From positions 34,965,674-35,029,673 of the forward strand of contig NW_004624734.1 in the NCBI RefSeq assembly GCF_000247695.1: a stretch of DNA of 64,000 nucleotides. Reading direction: 5' to 3'. The notes below the pieces were generated by a model. That model did not search any database. It saw only the letters and a program-made list of their open reading frames with translations, and was not told the DNA's origin. The first letter of the stretch is position 1, and each line of letters starts with the position of its first letter. This document shows positions 10,246 through 20,520 of the stretch, in pieces. The position numbers and the translations under genes were made by a program. The DNA comes from Heterocephalus glaber. Its lineage: Eukaryota > Chordata > Mammalia > Rodentia > Bathyergidae.

Positions 10246-11685
10246 TGTCAATGAAAGAGGAGTGCTAGGTAAGGACATACCCCTCCCCATCTGCACAGGC
10301 ATCCCCAATCGAGGTAGGACTGTAGTCCTTACAGATTCTAGCAGGCCCAAGACCTGCAGGAGGAATGAACAGTCCCAACATTGTCCAGCAGAGGGCATTG
10401 TTTGAGCGGCTCTGCCCCCACTGGGGCCCCGAGGGTTTCCTGGCTCACCAAAGGGAATGTATTACCTGCTCAGAAATTACCAAGTTGAGTGAGAGAAGCA
10501 CATATCTTAGTCAGGGAAAAGAGCAGGACCAAAGTCTACTTCCGAGTGCTCTTTGCAGTGGGGAGGAAAAATTAAAAAACAGGCCAAGGAGAAAATATAC
10601 TGGCAAACTCTGTGTGTTCTGACTGCATCTGGAAAGAGAGCAGATCAAAGCGAGCCAGGATCACAGAGCATTTCCTCCAAGGGAAGCTAGCATGTCCACT
10701 TCAGTGTGGCCTACACCCCTGAAATGAAAGCTCCAGTTTTACAGAGGAAATGCTATATACTGGACAAACAATAGGCGGGATGGAGACATGCATCCCCAAA
10801 CTTATCCTTCTGATTTCATCAATAATTCAAGCCCTGTCTCCCTTTAGAGGAGGAAAAGAAGAGGCCAGTGGCCAGAGGCACTGTTGACTTCAGAGAGCAT
10901 GTGTGGTGCAGCTCCTTCCCCACCTCACCCAGCCAGCCAAGGCTAGCAAATCTGTCTTCTCACTGTATCTCGAAACCAGAAAAGCACTGGTAGTGAAATC
11001 CATAGATCTGCATAAATATATCGATCCACATAAATGTGCAAATCTGAGCCAGTCTCTGGCCTCACGGGCTGGGGTTTTTGCTGCCTGCCCTGCCTCTCTG
11101 CACCTTCCTCTGGCCTTGCCGTTTGGGGGGAGGGGGTACCATGGGCTCTGTAGCAGGGGCTGTGTAGATCAGTGGGCTCCTTGCTCATTGGTTTCCAGTT
11201 CACATGGGCCAGTGGCCAGCGCCCATTAGAGGAGAAAGCTGATGTTTGCCTTCCATTCTCCCTCCTTGCTGGACTATAGTTACTAGTGCTTTCACTCTTC
11301 TGAAAAGTCAGGACAGCTCCCTATTGTAGGAATGACTGGCCACTGTCTCCTCTCCCCTTTCAACACCTTGGAGAGTTAGTGTTTCCTCATAGCTTGGTGC
11401 CATTCCTTTTCTGCTTCCCTTAACTTTGCTCACACTATAGAAACAGTCTGTTCATTATCTCCATCTCTTTTGAGGGTACTCTTTGATCTCTGCCCAAACC
11501 CTGACTAATACAGAAAACTAACTTAATCCTGAAGCAGATCACATGGATAATCAAAATTTTAGTGTAGCTCTGGACTCCCTTTTCCAAACAAATGATTCCC
11601 AAGAACAGTGGTGGTTGGTGTCCTCCCAGCTTTCCAAGAGACACATCAATAAGACATTGCAAACCTTCCTGGAAAGCCCACCAGA
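10246..11685. other. unique non-coding DNA
   Basis: No gene, RNA or repeat recognised. Two overlapping frames of 108 (plus) and 86 (minus) residues at 10903-11229 are mutual shadows without a family likeness. Confidence 0.4.
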
Positions 11686-11772
11686 GGGGCTGGGGGTATA
11701 ACTCAGAATACAGCATTTGCTTAGTGTTCATGAGACCCTGGGTTTGGTCCCCAGCACCACCAAAAAACCCCC
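11686..11772 (+). mobile_element. ID SINE (older subfamily), sense
   Basis: 'ggggctgggggtataactca', 'gaccctgggtttggtcccca' and 'gcaccaccaaaaaacccccc'. B box intact, A box altered. Confidence 0.75.
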
Positions 11773-12554
11773 CAAAACCTTGCCAACTAGATTCATTTTT
11801 CTGCAGTTCTCTAGTTGTTGGTTTCTCAAATACCCCTTTCCCCAGACTAAAAATATTCTCCAAGTCATTTACAAACTTTAAAGGCAAACAAACTGGAAGA
11901 TGAAAGGATCACAGGAACCAGTTTGGATGCTATGATGGGTTGACTAATTCATTACGGAATGGTTGTAGAAAGTTGCCAGAGGTATCAGTTGTGTTTCTGT
12001 GTAGCCTCCCTTTCAGGGAGAGGACCGACTGCTGCTCTGTAAGCTAAACAGTAGCACTAACCTGGCACACTCAGTAGGTGAGGCTATTCAGGTTTCCGCT
12101 CTCCACCAGGTGTTCTTGACTCTGTGAGTTGGTCTCCCAGCTCCTTTCCCTTTTCGTTTCACCGACTGATGCAGGCAAAAGGAACAGAGCCAGGTGTTGT
12201 AGCTGGAGGAACAGAGCAACCTGAACTACTGGGAGTTGTTTGGACACCTATGTTAATTGAACACTGAGTCTTATTCCCGCACAGACTGTCCTGGTTTTCG
12301 TCACATGCAAAGACTCTGCCTGTTTCCCAGCCCAGCTCCCATCCAGTCTTCAGCCTTTGTCCAGTGATCAAGAGAAGCCTGGTCATCTTTCTCTCTTCTT
12401 ACTTATGTCCAACTCATATGCAAGTGTGGTGATTTCATCTAAGCTCTCTCTAGGATTTGGTTAGAGTCCCTGGACCATTGTCATGGCTCCATAACTTGCC
12501 AGTACTCCCACCACCTATAGTTCTTTCCTATGGCATAGCCAGGGTGAGCTCTAG

Positions 12555-13084
12555 AACATGTAAACCTGTCCATGACAATCTTCTGCTAAAAATCCTTTGA
12601 AAGTTCCCTGTTGCTATTAGGATGAAGACCTAGAGCTTTGTCAGCCTGCATCACATGGTCCTGCCCGCTATTTCTGTGTCTTCTCATGCCATACTTCCCT
12701 CTACCATGGTCTGGGTCTCTTCTTGGTTCTTCATTTTGGTCCTTCAATTTACTACACTCTGTTTCCACTCATGTCTTTTCCTTTGTCTGAATTGTTCTCC
12801 AAAGTACCAATATTTTCCTTTGTCTAATTAACTTCTATGCATCCTTCAGATCCCCAACTGAAGCAATTCCCCTCCTTTGACCTGAGACTAGGCCAGGTTT
12901 TCCACTACACATTCCCCCAATATGGCCACAAGTTGTAACTATATACTCAAGAGATTTATGTCCATCTCTTTCACAGAATGCTACTCTGAGAGGTAGGGAG
13001 TAGTGCCTGTCTTTGTGTACCTGGCAGGTGAGACAATCTCAACAGACTTGTTGAATGAATGAGTGAATGAATGAACAGATGCTA
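12555..13084 (+). mobile_element. L2 LINE 3' end, sense
   Basis: 'ttctgctaaaaatcctttga' then aagttccctgttgctattaggatgaag (the 'aatggcttcccattgcc' zone), 'ccttcagatccccaactgaa' and the final 'ttgttgaatgaatgagtgaa' that ends L2 elements. No coding potential left. Confidence 0.75.
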
Positions 13085-13674
13085 TCATGCTCTCTTTTTT
13101 GTCTAAGTGAGTGTTGATGACACTACTACAGAGTGAAGAAATGAAGGTCCTCAGTCTGGAGAGGAGAGGTGCGCCTGGTACTACTCAGAGTCTGGGATGG
13201 ATTAAGGTGTTTCTGACAGGTAGCCATGCTGTGCTTTTGGACATCCCCATATCCTCCATGTAGACTGCTCCCCGACTCTGACCCCTTCACCTGTGCCTGT
13301 GACCTGACAGAGCCCTTCTTCCCCGTGACCCCGTGGTGTTACTGATTCTTGGGCGAATACACTGGGAAGCCTGGCTTTACATTCCTAGCCATGCTTCTGA
13401 CCAGAAACAATACAGCATTTAAAAGCTGCTGGCCTCCCTTGACTTCTCTTCTCCCATTAATTATTGGCAATGCAAATGAAGCATTAAATTGCAAGCAAAA
13501 GAGATTTTGTCCAGAAACTTGAGTTTAAAGAACCATTCTCACCATAGTCAAATGGGAAGGAGGAGACCAAGCACAGGCCTTCCTTCTAGTCCCCCAGGTA
13601 TGGGCCACCGGTAGAGCCTCTGAGCCAGGGCAGGGCAGGGGAGCCAGGGCTTGGAGAGGGAATCCCTACACTTG
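13085..13674. other. repeat-poor stretch with a possible conserved element
   Basis: No repeat recognised. At 13370-13530 an AT-rich block holds a perfect ATGCAAAT octamer (13470-13477) and homeobox-like ATTAAT/TTAAATT sites. See the finding on this block. Confidence 0.4.
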
Positions 13675-13860
13675 TGTTCCCAGGCTTTACAGGACTCAGA
13701 GCACCTGGAGAGTTTTCCTAACACGGATGTTAGACCCCTCCCCCTGGAGATTCTGACTTACTTGGCCTGGAATGGGGCCCCAGAATGTGTATTTTCAACA
13801 AATTCTCTTGTGACGTTGTTGAAACTGTCTTTGGGGACCCACTTTGAGAACCACAGAGCT
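13675..13860 (+). mobile_element. MER5-type hAT MITE
   Basis: 'ctggagattctgacttactt', 'gaatgtgtattttcaacaaa' and the end 'cccactttgagaaccacaga' match the non-autonomous hAT-Charlie MER5 group. Confidence 0.7.
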
Positions 13861-13887
13861 ATGTTGTACTCCCTCCCCCACATGCTC

Positions 13888-14070
13888 TAGCTCAGGGCCT
13901 CTCACATAAAACTTTAATGTGTATTCCACTCCCCTGGAGATCTTGTTAGAGAACAGATTCTGATGGAGTAGATTGCAGTGGAGCTGAGTCTCCACATTAT
14001 TAAGTAGCTCCTAGGCAATGGGGATGCGAGTGGTCCAGTGAGCACCACCTTCTGAGAAGCAAGGCTGAGG
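13888..14070 (+). mobile_element. second MER5-type hAT MITE
   Basis: 'cagggcctctcacataaaac' start and 'accttctgagaagcaaggct' end, with 'ctggagatcttgttagagaa' and 'gagtggtccagtgagcacca' between. The two MER5 copies lie only about 28 bases apart in the same orientation. Confidence 0.65.
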
Positions 14071-14079
14071 AAGCCATTG

Positions 14080-14416
14080 GTGAGGCACAATACAATACCA
14101 GATGGCCACAGCTTAAAGGAGGAGAGGTTTCTTTGGGCCCACAGTTTAGTTCACAGCTGGCTAGCTCCAAGGTAGAAAAGCATGGCAGAGGGGTCTAGCA
14201 GAGAAAAAAATGCTCACATCATGGCAGTCAGGAAGCAGGGGAAGGAGGGAGAAGCTGTAGAAGGAGATAAACTCTTCCAGATCACAACCCCCAGGGGACA
14301 CCCCCCCCCCCGCAGCAATGAGGCCCTACCTCCTAACAGCAAGTCAGCTATAGTGATCCAGTGACCTTCCAAAAACACCAGGCTTTGGGGGACATTTAAG
14401 GTCTCAACCATAACAC
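14080..14416 (-). mobile_element. rodent MaLR LTR (ORR/MT-like), antisense
   Basis: 'ggaggagaggtttctttggg', then 'cacagctggctagctccaag', 'gaagcaggggaaggagggag' and 'ggctttgggggacatttaag' ending gtctcaaccataaca. It contains a run of C at about 14300-14312. Confidence 0.75.
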
Positions 14417-16380
14417 TGGGATATCAGGAATATGTTAGAAGACCTCAGAAAGAGGTAGGTGCCAGGGGCTATCCCTCTAAGTTTTCCCAGATCTCATTGG
14501 CCTGGCCAGTAGGAATCAAAATCCAATGTCTGTGTGCTAGAGGAGGATTTCATCTAGGCTTCAGGGGAAACCTTGGTCTCCTTCTATCCCCCTTTGCTGG
14601 AGAGGCTTTTACTCAGGATGAGCATAGGTGTGAAGAAACACAGGGGAAGGGCTATGCTGGCAGAATCACACTGCCAAGTCAGATAAAGGGAGAGACTCTC
14701 TGCTGGGAGTCAGATTTCAAGAAGGCTCTCCCCTGGGTTGCAGCATTTGGTTTAAGGGTATGGGCTCTGGGGTTAAGAGATAAAGATTCCAAACTTTACA
14801 GGAAATAGCATGCCTAAATTGCTTTCCATGGTACCTGGCACTTGGTGCATACTTAATGAATGGCAACTATTGTCATTTTAAAAGAGAAAGCACTAGCTAT
14901 ATTAGAATAGAATTCACATGAGAGGAAATTGGCAACTTGATAGCTTATAAAATAGTAGGATTTTTGGCCACTAGGATTTCCTATTTTCCAACTGGCTCAG
15001 TTCTTGACTTATGGAGACACTTGGTACATATTGGTTGAGTGGAAGGAAAGAACTACATAAGTCTGGGTAAATTGGTAGGTAGGGAATACTGAAGCACATA
15101 GAAATTGTCCAAAAGTAAAGAATTGTGGAAACATGAATTCTGGAACGTGAGTACTTTCAGGCCCTACAGAACTTCACTCAGATTCTTTATAAAATTAGTC
15201 ACTATACTCCTGGAGGGTTATTGAGAAAAATGTTTGACAGTGTGTACAAAAGTGCATGGTTAATATTAAAACATAAACAAATATTCATTATCTTAACACA
15301 GTGGGGTAATTACCTAACACTGAGTTGCAACAACTTTAATGATGAAATGAGAATGTCCAACCCTTGGGTTTTATGTTGTATTCACCTTCCAAGTTCGCTG
15401 TTGTCTGTTAGAAAAAACTCTGAGTTTCTTAACATTATTTGCTAAATGGGATATGAGCCTCTTCCAAATGCCTGAATGCAGGTGGGTGAGCAGGGAAAGC
15501 CCCCTGGAAGGCTCACTTTAGCTGACCAGACAGGGAGCTGGTGAGCCAGACTGGCAAGGAAAAGACTCAAATCTCCCTGCCCATTCTCTCCTCAGCCTGA
15601 TGCATCTCATTTATTGTTAATACTGTTTCCACAGACTCATTTGCAAATAGCCTAAATAAAACATCAGAGCAGAGTGGGAGGGGTGGTCCTCTCTGTCTTC
15701 CATTACTGCCTCTGCCACATTCCTGCTCTCTTTTCCTTTCCTCCACACCCTTCATTGCTCTGATTAACAATCTTTATCTAATTGGCTTGTCATCAAACAG
15801 CCAAATAGGACTCCAGGGCTCTTGCAGGGATGGTGAGGAAAACAATTCTGGCAGGGCCAGCATTTGTTTTTGTTTTCATAGATGGAGGAAAAAGAAAAAA
15901 AAAAAAAAGGTAGACACTGAATTTTCCGTTGACTTTAGGGAGAGGATCTGGGGATAAAGTGTCTGCTCAGGTCAACCCAGGGAACAGCTGCAGCCCACGG
16001 GAAGATGGCAAAAAGTTAGCGCAGAACAAATCATTCAATTCAGGTGAAGCCTCCCGGGATATAAAGCCCAATGGATGCTGCTGCAGGGGGCATAAATTGG
16101 CTAGTGAGGCAAACCTATGCATAATCCTGAAGTAAAGCAGAGGAAAAAAAGCACTGCTATAAAAGCACAGAGTGGGCATAATTCTATCCACACACACACA
16201 GTGGCACAGAAATAAAGTTTCTTTTATTTTCTCTAGTTTAACTTAATTATTCAGTATCCTGATTCTTATAGCAACCACTTCCTTGGGGGGTTTTCCTTGT
16301 CTTTTATAGCTCTACCAAAAAATATGCACCCCAAGACACCATAATTTACCCTTGCCAATTTTTTAAAATTGGCTATGTCT
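14417..16380. other. repeat-poor non-coding DNA
   Basis: A weak MIR-like segment lies at about 14745-14865. Otherwise unique, with AT-rich blocks at 15560-15800 and 15930-16160 that look conserved-element-like, a poly(A) run at 15891-15908 and a 12-base CA run near 16189. Confidence 0.4.
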
Positions 16381-16827
16381 TTATAATTTTTTTAACTTCA
16401 TGTTCCACTTAGATTTCCTTTCATTCTTATACATTTCCCATTTAGGAACCTGAGCCTTTAACTTGTAAAAGTTTCCCACAGTCTGGATTTTGCTGATTGC
16501 ATATTTCAGGAACAGTTCAATACATTCCTTTGGGCTCTGTATTTCCTCCAGATTGGTAGTTAGATACACAGGCTTGATTAGACTTAAATTTGATCCCTTT
16601 GGCAAGATCATAGATGGTGTTGTGATTTTCATCAGGAGGCAAATAATGTCTGCGTGGCTCCATCTTTGTGATATTAGCAGCTGTTGATGTTCAATACCTA
16701 GATCCATTAATCCACCAGGGACTGCAAAATGGTAATGTTCTAGTCCTATCATTTCTTTTTATGACCTGAACACTTCCATAAAGAGACGTTTTCACTCAGC
16801 TATGATTTGGTTACCCAGTGGTATCAT
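16381..16827 (-). pseudogene. broken reading frame, possible retrocopy of an unidentified gene
   Basis: The minus strand has a 123-residue open frame (stop TAA at 16383-16381, first ATG at 16752). Reading the same frame upstream, another 25 codons follow to an ATG at 16827 that are sensible except for one TGA and one TAA, giving about 148 codons in all. The C-terminus is Lys-rich and contains two Trp-flanked stretches (PKWEMYKNERKSKW). Downstream on that strand an AATAAA-like signal lies about 160 bases after the stop (near 16224), but there is no poly(A) tail and no target-site duplication I can see. I do not recognise the protein. It may be an old processed pseudogene or a chance frame. Confidence 0.3.
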
Positions 16828-17216
16828 TCACAAAGGAAAGGCAGAGAAAATACTTGATTCTTGTTATTTATCAGTTTTCAAGATTATGAATATGTGCCTT
16901 TCATTCTCCAAATGTGGCCAGTTTAGTCATTTTCAAACGCCATTAGAAACCTCTGGGTTTAAACATATTGGATAGATTTAAATTCATTTGTACAATGTTG
17001 ATCCTTGTAAAAATATAAATGTCTCATTTTTGGCTGTGGGAGCTTCTCACTTGACTCTGGAGTCCTTGTGACTTGACCCTAGTCATCTTCGAAGCTTCCC
17101 TGCTTTCTGGGATGATGTGTTCCAGGTTCATCTCTGGCCTCAGGCCTGAAACCAGCCATTTCTCTATGAAGCCCTGATTTCTTGAAGTAGGATATAGTAT
17201 TTCACGTCTTCAACTA

Positions 17217-17250
17217 GGGGCTGGGGTTATGGCTCAGTAGTATACTATAG
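17217..17250 (+). mobile_element. fragment of an ID SINE
   Basis: 'ggggctggggttatggctca' then gtagta: the left 30 bases with the A box only. The rest is lost. Confidence 0.45.
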
Positions 17251-17469
17251 AGCTAAGTGATTCTTTTTAGTCCTTTCAGGCAGACAGAGCTAGGAGGGCA
17301 CAGGTTCATATGCACCCAACATATGCCCAATTAGGCCGTAATACTTGTTTTGAAATTCTAATTTGTTCAAACACAGTTGATATATTAGGGAACAAGTAGA
17401 GTATAACACAAATTTTGTGTTTGGCTGTGGGTGATTTTATACGAGAGAAATATGAGGTGCATCAGAAAA

Positions 17470-17900
17470 CTGCATCAAGTGAAATCAAGCCATGTAAGAA
17501 TACATAAAACAGCAAAAGAAATCAGGAATAACTTTTTTTAAAAATCAGAGAGAAAGCACAGCCTATATATAAAGATCTTAAACAGAAATTGCCAAGTCCT
17601 ACAGAAGTGGCTCCTTTATACTGCTGTGACTGGTTTAGTGACTTCAAACATCATTACAAGATGATAGCAGCACAAATTTCTAGAGTTTTTGGCTGTCAGG
17701 TAAAATGGCAAGTGTGGTAGAGAAAGCAGTAAAAGAATTTCCAGCAACGACTCAGAAGTTAACTGAAGACAGTTAACTAGACATTAGATAAAATTTTCAA
17801 TTTTGATGAAGTAAGTATCTATTACAAACGCATGCAGCAAAGGGCCTGCACCTTGAAGGTGCCATGTGACCCAGGACAGGAGGATACAAAAGATCATGTA
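17470..17900 (+). mobile_element. Tigger-type DNA transposon, transposase relic
   Basis: The plus strand at 17600-17850 can be read, with frameshifts and stops, as a Tigger (Tc1/mariner, pogo-like) transposase. It contains DWFSDFKHHYK, then EKAVKEFP, then after a frame change IFNFDEVSIYYKRM, which matches the family's 'IFNxDETxxxxKxMP' catalytic-region motif. The first catalytic Asp is in the conserved NxDE context. Ends and inverted repeats are not recognisable. Confidence 0.6.
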
Positions 17901-18610
17901 ACTGGTTTTCAGTGCCAGTGCCTACCAGGATGCTGAGCCACACCCATCCATATCTGGTGTGACAACTTCCTGTCCAGTTTCAGATGAGCCTCTGTCTCCC
18001 ACTTTACCCTTCCAAAGCCCACAGCCACAAGAAAACTTCCAAACTTTTTCAAGGCATGCTACCTTGTTTATTGTAGTATTTACACATGTCTTTACCATTT
18101 AACACATACAGAACTCTGCTACCATTTTAGTTAGATTTCTATACTTCTTTAAATTTGTCACTGATTAAACTTTTGAGTGTTTTTACCCCATCCCCGTTTC
18201 TGTCATAAGCCCAGTGGTTTTTAATGTGTGATTTTGCACATTGTGGTAATTTTGGGGAGCACTTCTGTTCTAGCAGAACCAAACACACAGGTACATCTCT
18301 CGTGACTTCATACTGATTCAACTTCAGGACTGTAAAGTTTTCACTTACCCTCATCCACAGTACATCTGCACCTCCTTTCTTCCATGCCACTAATCCTGGT
18401 TCTCAAGGACACTGGAGACATAAAATACTGCACAATTACCCACGTGATTTTATCCTACCTTATACATACAATAGCCTCAGAATAATAAAGGCTACCACAA
18501 CCTATATAATTACTGGGAAGGGATCTCACAAGGCTCACTTTCAAAAGCTAGCAGCTCCTCCAAACCTCATCGCAGACTCCCTTGTACTCATTCACCACTG
18601 TTGATATTTT
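17901..18610. other. unassigned, possibly more DNA-transposon sequence
   Basis: No gene recognised. An 83-residue minus-strand frame at 18139-18390 has no family likeness. Its position right after the Tigger relic suggests some of this may be transposon 3' sequence. Confidence 0.3.
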
Positions 18611-19050
18611 TGTGATGGTTAATTTTATGTGTCAATTTGATTAGACTAAGGGATGCACAGATAGCTGGTGAAACTTTATTTTTAGATGTGTCTATGAGGG
18701 TGTTTCTAGAAGAGATTCACATTTTATTCCATAGACTGAGTATGATTCAGTGAGTGGGCATTATCCAGTCTGTTGAAGGCCCATCCAGATAAGACACAAA
18801 AAAAGTCAGAGGGGTGAATTTTCTCTCTTCTTGAACTGGGACATTCATTTTCTGCTGTCCTTCAATACATAGCTCCTGGTTCTTAGGCCTTTGGACTCTA
18901 GGACTCTGGACTTACCCATCATCCTTGGAGTGGGAATTACACTATCATCCTCCATGGATTTACAGATTGTAGGTGGCATAGCATGAGACATCAGCCTCCG
19001 TAATTATATGAGCCAATGCCAACAAGTCTCTTCTTGTCTATCTAAATATA
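18611..19050 (+). mobile_element. ERVL-type solo LTR (MLT2-like), 3' end lost
   Basis: Starts 'tgtgatggttaattttatgt', followed by 'gggatgcacagatagctggt', 'gagggtgtttctagaagaga' and 'gggcattatccagtctgttg', the standard MLT2 text. The expected 'gaaccctgactaataca' end is absent and a Tigger-type MITE begins at 19051. Confidence 0.85.
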
Positions 19051-19377
19051 CAGCTGTCCCTTGGTATCCATGAAGATCTGGTTCCAGGACACCCTCCTCC
19101 ATACCAAAATCTGTAGATACCCAAGTGCTTTATATTAAAGAGTGCAGTGTTTGCCTATAACCTACATCCTCATATATATTTTAACTCATGTATAGATTAT
19201 CTATTTATACCAAATACAGTGTAAATGCTATGTAAATAGCTGTATTATTTAGGGAATAATGTCAAAAGAAAAAAGTCTGTTCAGGTTCTGTACAGATGCA
19301 ATGTTTTTCAAATATTTTTGAACTGTGGTTGGCTGAACCCAAGGATGCAGAACCTGCAGCTATGGAGGGCTGACTGT
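19051..19377 (+). mobile_element. Tigger-type MITE (MER44/Tigger3-like)
   Basis: Terminal inverted repeats CAGCTGTCCC at the left and GGGCTGACTG at the right (reverse complement CAGTCAGCCC), preceded by TA as in TA-targeting Tc1/mariner elements. Inside: 'ttggtatccatgaagatctg', 'tttgcctataacctacatcc', 'gtaaatgctatgtaaatagc', 'gtctgttcaggttctgtaca' and 'tggttggctgaacccaagga'. Essentially full length, about 327 bases. Confidence 0.85.
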
Positions 19378-19559
19378 GTCAGTCCTCTTGGTCTTGTGAC
19401 AAAGGCAATTGAGTAAACTCCCTCCTGTGCCCAGCTGCTGTTCTCATAGTAGCCTGCCATGTTTCCAGTTGTCAATTCAAGGTGTATCCTATTCTCAAAC
19501 CTACCTGCTTCCTCCTCTCCCTCTGTTTTCTCCTGCACATGTGCTGGTGTCTTGCAGAT

Positions 19560-20520
19560 CTTGAAGCCATGGATGGTTTACTCCTGCTTGCTTGTTGGGG
19601 TTCATGGAGATTTTGTCACTTAACCTTGTTTTAAATGTTTATGGATTTTTAACTTTTCACTAAGTACTCTGTTTTTACGTGGAAATCTTAAGTGACTTAA
19701 AAACTATGCCATTCTCATTACTATCTTTCCAGAATCCTTGCCTGAGTACCATTTTCATAGTCTATTTGTCTTTGATTATAAACACTGGTTTTTAATTTAA
19801 ATGTTTTAAATTTTTATTAGTCAAATTTATTTGATCTTTCTCCATTGTTTTTATGTTTTGAGCAATGTTTGCATGAAAATGTCAGATAAAAATCCTTCTG
19901 GGATTCTTTTTGATATTTGAAGCTTTGTTTTGTACATATTCCTCCCTTACCTATTTATCACTCTTGAAAATTATATATATATATAATTTTTTTTTTTAGT
20001 ATGGGTATCGAACTCAGAACCTTGCGCTTGCAATGCAGGTGGTGGCAACACTGAGCTAAACCCCTGGCTCATTGAAAATTATATTTTAAATGCTGGGAAT
20101 AAATATCTACGTTAATCTTTTTTCCTCAAATACTAAATTTTTCCAACTCTATTTATTGAATTTGTAATTCCTTCTTTATTATCGATCAATTATAAATATC
20201 AAAGTCTATATCTAGGTTATCTTTTTTCATATGTCTGTCCATTTTGTAATTGTGCCATAATGATTATTTATTTCAACTTAATAGCCTGTTTCAATTCTTA
20301 GGGCATATCTCTCCTCACTAATTTTCTTTAGAAAAACAAATATTAGTTGTTTTGCTCACGTTCTTAAAGAATTCCAGGAGAGGAAATTGCAAAGTCAATT
20401 TTTGGGTAGACATTTTGTTGCCAAACAATTCTCTTTTTAAAAATGTAGCTATGACTGCTTTTTTTGACTTATTCCAAATAGTATGCAACATTCCAGGAGG
20501 TGCTAGACCTGGTAGCATCT
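19560..20520 (-). mobile_element. antisense L1M relic (ORF2 region), SINE-interrupted
   Basis: 'ccaactctatttattgaatt' then 'catatgtctgtccattttgt' and T-rich text in the order of reverse-complement L1 ORF2 ('ccagcaccatttattga...ccattggtctatctgtct'). Very diverged; the edges are guesses. The SINE at 19977-20071 is inside it. Confidence 0.5.
19977..20071 (-). mobile_element. ID-type SINE (younger subfamily), antisense
   Basis: AT-repeat and poly(T) start, then 'agaaccttgcgcttgcaatg' and 'cactgagctaaacccctggc'. Flanked by a perfect 13-base target-site duplication ttgaaaattatat at 19964-19976 and 20072-20084. Confidence 0.9.

Noticed and set aside
10903..11229. Overlapping 108- and 86-residue frames on opposite strands
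   Set aside because: Mutual shadows in slightly GC-richer DNA, without CpG island, motif or splice structure.
11435..11887. 150-residue minus-strand open frame
   Set aside because: It runs through the ID SINE at 11686-11772 in antisense and has no family likeness on either side.
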